In this document: positions 2,382 through 5,045 of the stretch, piece after piece | Position numbering within the stretch: the first letter of the stretch is position 1 | Layout: the number at the start of each line of letters is the position of its first letter | Position numbers and translations under genes: made by a program | Notes under the pieces: generated by a model | What the model was told of the DNA's origin: nothing | Database searches by the model: none | The model's input: the letters and a program-made list of their open reading frames with translations, nothing else | DNA from: Desulfuromonadaceae bacterium UBA6124 | GTDB lineage: Bacteria; Desulfobacterota; Desulfuromonadia; Desulfuromonadales; Trichloromonadaceae | DNA: 5,045 bases | NCBI GenBank assembly: GCA_002423365.1 | Contig: DIVU01000262.1 | Location: forward strand, 1-5,045 | Direction of reading: 5' to 3'

Positions 2382-5045
2382 ATGAGAAAGATGTTTTTCC
2401 TGCGATTATTGTCCCTCATCTGCTGTCTCGGCTTCTTGGCGACTTCGGCCTTCGCCGCCAAGCCGGCACCCGTACCGACGGATTCGGGAACCCTGACCGG
2501 TAAGGTGACCATCGCCGGCACCCGCACCGCTATCGTCGGCGCCACCATCACCGTGGTCGGCAGCGCCGGAACCTACAGCGCCGTAACCAACAGCAAGGGG
2601 TCCTACACCCTGGCGCCGCTGGCCGGAGGCTACACCGTGACCGCCGCCGCCGCCGGCTACGCCAGTCAGAGTTTTTCCGTCACGATCAAGGCGGGGACGA
2701 CCACAATTCAGAATTTCGCCCTGTCCACGGCGGTCGTCACCACCGGGGTTCTGAGCGGCACGGTGAGCAACGCCGCGACCGGCGCCGCCCTGGCGGGAGC
2801 TATGGTCGCCGCCGATCATGGCGGCTATAGCGCCGTCACCGGCAGCGATGGCAAATACACCCTGACCGTCGCCGCCGGCAGCTATGCTTTGACCGCCTCG
2901 GCGGCCGATTTCGTCGCCGCCACGCAAACAGCGGCGGTCGTTGCCGGCGGCACCACGACCACCAACTTCGCCCTGGCGCCAGTGGCCGAAGCCCTTGCGA
3001 TCAGCTCCCTCAGCGCCACGCCCGATACTTTCGTCGAAGCCGCGACCGCCGGCATTACCCTGAGCGCCGTTGTCGAAGGGTCGCCAAGCCTCTTCGATTG
3101 GTCCCAACTTTCCGGGCCGAAAGTGCCTCTGACCGCCCTGAGCGCGACGAGCGCCAGCGCCGATGTGAGCACTCTCGAAGTCGCGGCCGAGGCCGAGCTG
3201 GTCTTTCAGCTCACCGTCGGCGACGGCACGGCTTCCGTGAGTAAAACCGTGACCGTAGCCGTGCAACCGGCCGACATGGTGCAGTATCCCGCCGCCAACG
3301 TGCAGATCGGTGGTTCTTCCACGGCCGTGGCGCGCTTTCAGTACGCCGGGGCCGAATGGTGTCTGTTCAATCTGGGCACCGCCTTGCGCGCCACTCCGGT
3401 TGGGACGGCCAAGGGGGTTTATTATGAACTGACTCTGCCGGCGTTCGCCAACGACATCGAGGTGCTCGCCTACGGCGGCGGCCTCTATGCCCTGGTCGCC
3501 ACCGGCGAAGCGGGGATCACCGTGGTCAATATCGCCGATCCGGCCGCGATGAGCATCGTCAATGTGCTGCCGGTCAACTTCCTTATGGAGAACGTGACCT
3601 TCACCGAAACCGGCGGGGCCATCCTCTATGGCAACACCTTCTCCAGCAGCGCTTCGCCCATTGCCTCCCTGGTCAGCGACGGCGTCAATCTCTACATCGC
3701 CAACCACGAATTCGGCCTCCACAAGACTGCTCTCGCCAACGTCTTCGGCGATGTCCGCGAAGCCGACGGCACCTTGATGATCGATCAGGAAGTCTGCACC
3801 GTGCAGTATGCCGGCGAACACGGCTGGGGCGGCCCCGTCGATCTGATGCTTTACGGCGGCAAGCTCTTCGCCGGACTCGGCGCCCAGGGGATGGGGATCT
3901 TCGATCCGGCGACCCTGGCCCAGGTCGGCCGCTACAACCTCTATACCGACGAAGCCCGCACCGAGGATTATTTCGGCGCCATGGCCATCACCCAAGCCGT
4001 CGCCGCCGATGCGACCGGCGATCTCTTTGTCGACGATTTCACCGGCATGCCCGACTATCGCCAGGTCAACTATGAGATCACCGTGGTCATGAAAGGCACC
4101 GGCACCGGCGAGCCGACCCCCTGGGCCGACATGGAGCGCAACGGCAAATGGTATTACGAAGCCCTCGGTGTCGACATCGCCCAACAGGGCACCCGTACCA
4201 TCGCCTACATCGCCTACGCCCTGGGCGGCGTGGTGGCGGTGGACATCACCGGTTTCGAAGGGGCGACCGTTGACAATTTCTTCACCGCTCCCTATCTCGG
4301 CTTCTTCCCGGCCGTGCCGTCCAACGGTCCCTATGAAACCCTCTCCGATCCTTCCAGCTTGCTTCCCTACGAAGGCGCCGGGATGCTCAAGGAAGCCGGC
4401 GTCAGCGGCGTGGAAGTGCTGGGTGACCGCGTCTACCTGACCGACCACTTCGCCGGTCTGGTCATCCTGAACGGCGCGGCTGCTCCGGAAGCCTGGCACG
4501 GCCCGGCCCTGCCCTACAACAACGACACCGACGGCATTCCCAACAACAACGTGCCTTCCTACGAAGACATCACCTCCTACGACATGAGCCCCTGGGATCC
4601 GGCGGACAACGAGTCGCTCCCCTGGGCCTACTATCAGGCGCCCTGCGAGCTGGCGACCCGCGAGCTCAACGGCCACGGCTACACCCTGACCCTGATGGAT
4701 GCTCCCGACGTCACCAGCGCCGGCCAGATCGACGTGCTCGAATGTTCCGGCGCCGGCGGTTTTGTCATGGTCGACGTCACCAATATCGCCGCACCGCTGA
4801 TGTCCGACCGTTTCGCCATCAGCGTCTATTTCCCGACCACCGATGAAATCGGCGCCGCCGCCGACGGCAGCGCCACCCAGACCATCGCTCTCGGCCACAC
4901 CGACGGCATCAGCGCCACGGCGGATCACATCTACGTCTCCGACGGCCCCCACGGCGTCAGCGCCTGGAAGATCACCGACGCCGCCGGGTATCCCACCGAC
5001 GCCGTGCATCTGGTCGCCAACACCCTGCAAGACGAGTATCCCGAA
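2382..5045 (+). CDS. secreted LVIVD-repeat beta-propeller protein with CPD-like and PKD-like domains (3' end outside window)
   Basis: The first 888 residues of a large exported protein; the frame is open to the window edge, so the C-terminus and any anchor are unseen. Residues 1-25/26 are a signal peptide: basic start, hydrophobic core, and cleavage around AFA-A-K. Residues about 36-115 and 122-199 are two tandem carboxypeptidase-regulatory-like beta-sandwich domains sharing G-Y/S-A-V-T, G-x-Y-T-L, a G(S/G)Y strand and a closing NFAL. Residues about 207-295 look PKD/REJ-like, with W240-S-Q-L-S-G-P and VFQLTVGDG. From about 358 on, roughly seven LVIVD-like propeller repeats are visible: 358-387, 430-447, 487-509, 606-625, 676-697, 784-805 and 846-864. 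The clearest reads GGFVMVDVTNIAAP. A DTDGIPNNN loop at 715-723 may bind calcium. The mature part has four Cys (327, 472, 755, 788) and no CxxCH haem motif. Such proteins are extracellular or cell-surface; no enzyme activity is visible. Architecture is confident, function unknown. Confidence 0.87.
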   Translation, partial: MRKMFFLRLLSLICCLGFLATSAFAAKPAPVPTDSGTLTGKVTIAGTRTAIVGATITVVGSAGTYSAVTNSKGSYTLAPLAGGYTVTAAAAGYASQSFSVTIKAGTTTIQNFALSTAVVTTGVLSGTVSNAATGAALAGAMVAADHGGYSAVTGSDGKYTLTVAAGSYALTASAADFVAATQTAAVVAGGTTTTNFALAPVAEALAISSLSATPDTFVEAATAGITLSAVVEGSPSLFDWSQLSGPKVPLTALSATSASADVSTLEVAAEAELVFQLTVGDGTASVSKTVTVAVQPADMVQYPAANVQIGGSSTAVARFQYAGAEWCLFNLGTALRATPVGTAKGVYYELTLPAFANDIEVLAYGGGLYALVATGEAGITVVNIADPAAMSIVNVLPVNFLMENVTFTETGGAILYGNTFSSSASPIASLVSDGVNLYIANHEFGLHKTALANVFGDVREADGTLMIDQEVCTVQYAGEHGWGGPVDLMLYGGKLFAGLGAQGMGIFDPATLAQVGRYNLYTDEARTEDYFGAMAITQAVAADATGDLFVDDFTGMPDYRQVNYEITVVMKGTGTGEPTPWADMERNGKWYYEALGVDIAQQGTRTIAYIAYALGGVVAVDITGFEGATVDNFFTAPYLGFFPAVPSNGPYETLSDPSSLLPYEGAGMLKEAGVSGVEVLGDRVYLTDHFAGLVILNGAAAPEAWHGPALPYNNDTDGIPNNNVPSYEDITSYDMSPWDPADNESLPWAYYQAPCELATRELNGHGYTLTLMDAPDVTSAGQIDVLECSGAGGFVMVDVTNIAAPLMSDRFAISVYFPTTDEIGAAADGSATQTIALGHTDGISATADHIYVSDGPHGVSAWKITDAAGYPTDAVHLVANTLQDEYPE
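2487..2978 (+). repeat. tandem duplication of a CPD-like beta-sandwich domain
   Basis: Two protein-level repeats of about 78-80 residues lie back to back within the secreted protein, at 2487-2726 and 2745-2978. Both contain TYSAVT/GYSAVT, then SYTL/KYTL, then YTVTAAA/YALTASA, an AGTTT/GGTTTT turn and NFAL at the end. Similarity is clear in protein but diverged in DNA, so the duplication is not recent. Domains of this kind usually act as rigid beta-sandwich spacers in surface proteins. Confidence 0.7.

Noticed and set aside
2382..2459. lipoprotein signal on the secreted protein (Cys14-Cys15)
   Set aside because: The cysteines are inside the hydrophobic core with Ile at -1, not Gly/Ala/Ser. 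A signal peptidase I site around AFA-A fits better.
4168..4440. 90-residue + strand ORF within the secreted-protein gene
   Set aside because: It is an out-of-frame Ser/Pro/Thr-rich shadow with no independent start signal.
2406..5030. 874-residue antisense ORF on the - strand
   Set aside because: It is codon-register antisense to a gene with a signal peptide and recognisable domains. Its product is a low-complexity Gly/Val/Asp/His/Arg-rich shadow with no domain I recognise.
2382..5045. multihaem cytochrome, as often seen among large exported proteins of metal-reducing bacteria
   Set aside because: No CxxCH motif appears in the 888 residues; only four isolated cysteines remain after the signal peptide.

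Overview
The window looks like a piece of a GC-rich bacterial chromosome. Coding regions have strongly GC-biased third codon positions and the gaps are AT-richer. A sigma-54-type promoter, a CsgD/NarL-type orphan regulator and a large secreted beta-propeller protein together suggest a Gram-negative proteobacterium-like organism, possibly of the Desulfuromonas/Geobacter group. That placement is an impression from gene style, not something the sequence proves. No RNA genes, CRISPR array or mobile element were seen.

Layout: three genes, all on the + strand, in separate transcription units. (1) 131-1147: a multi-membrane-span acyltransferase of the acyltransferase-3 / fucose-4-O-acetylase-like group, with a good ribosome binding site. 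(2) 1148-1453: a busy gap holding a two-tier hairpin (1166-1235), a consensus Shine-Dalgarno followed by a tiny ORF, a canonical intrinsic terminator (1272-1302), an AT-rich stretch and a sigma-54-type promoter (1378-1392). (3) 1454-2083: a 209-residue LuxR/CsgD-like transcription regulator with a degenerate receiver domain. (4) 2084-2381: an 11-bp-stem terminator (2166-2200), a second long imperfect hairpin with a T5 tail (2201-2254), and the promoter/leader of the next gene. (5) 2382-5045: the first 888 codons, with no stop before the window edge, of a secreted protein with a signal peptide, two carboxypeptidase-regulatory-like beta-sandwich domains, a PKD/REJ-like Ig domain and about seven LVIVD-like propeller repeats.

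The most interesting observation is a shared 23-bp dyad, CAACC-N13-GGTTG. It occurs exactly twice by eye in the window, with identical spacing: at 1409-1431, just downstream of the predicted sigma-54 start of the regulator gene, and at 2332-2354, just upstream of the ribosome binding site of the secreted-protein gene. The simplest hypothesis is that the CsgD-like regulator (or another shared factor, or an RNA-level regulator) controls both genes, as CsgD/VpsT-type proteins control extracellular matrix components. A second candidate is the structured RNA at about 1166-1302, where the 5' arm of the upstream hairpin is perfectly complementary to the 3' arm of the terminator, an attenuator-like arrangement.
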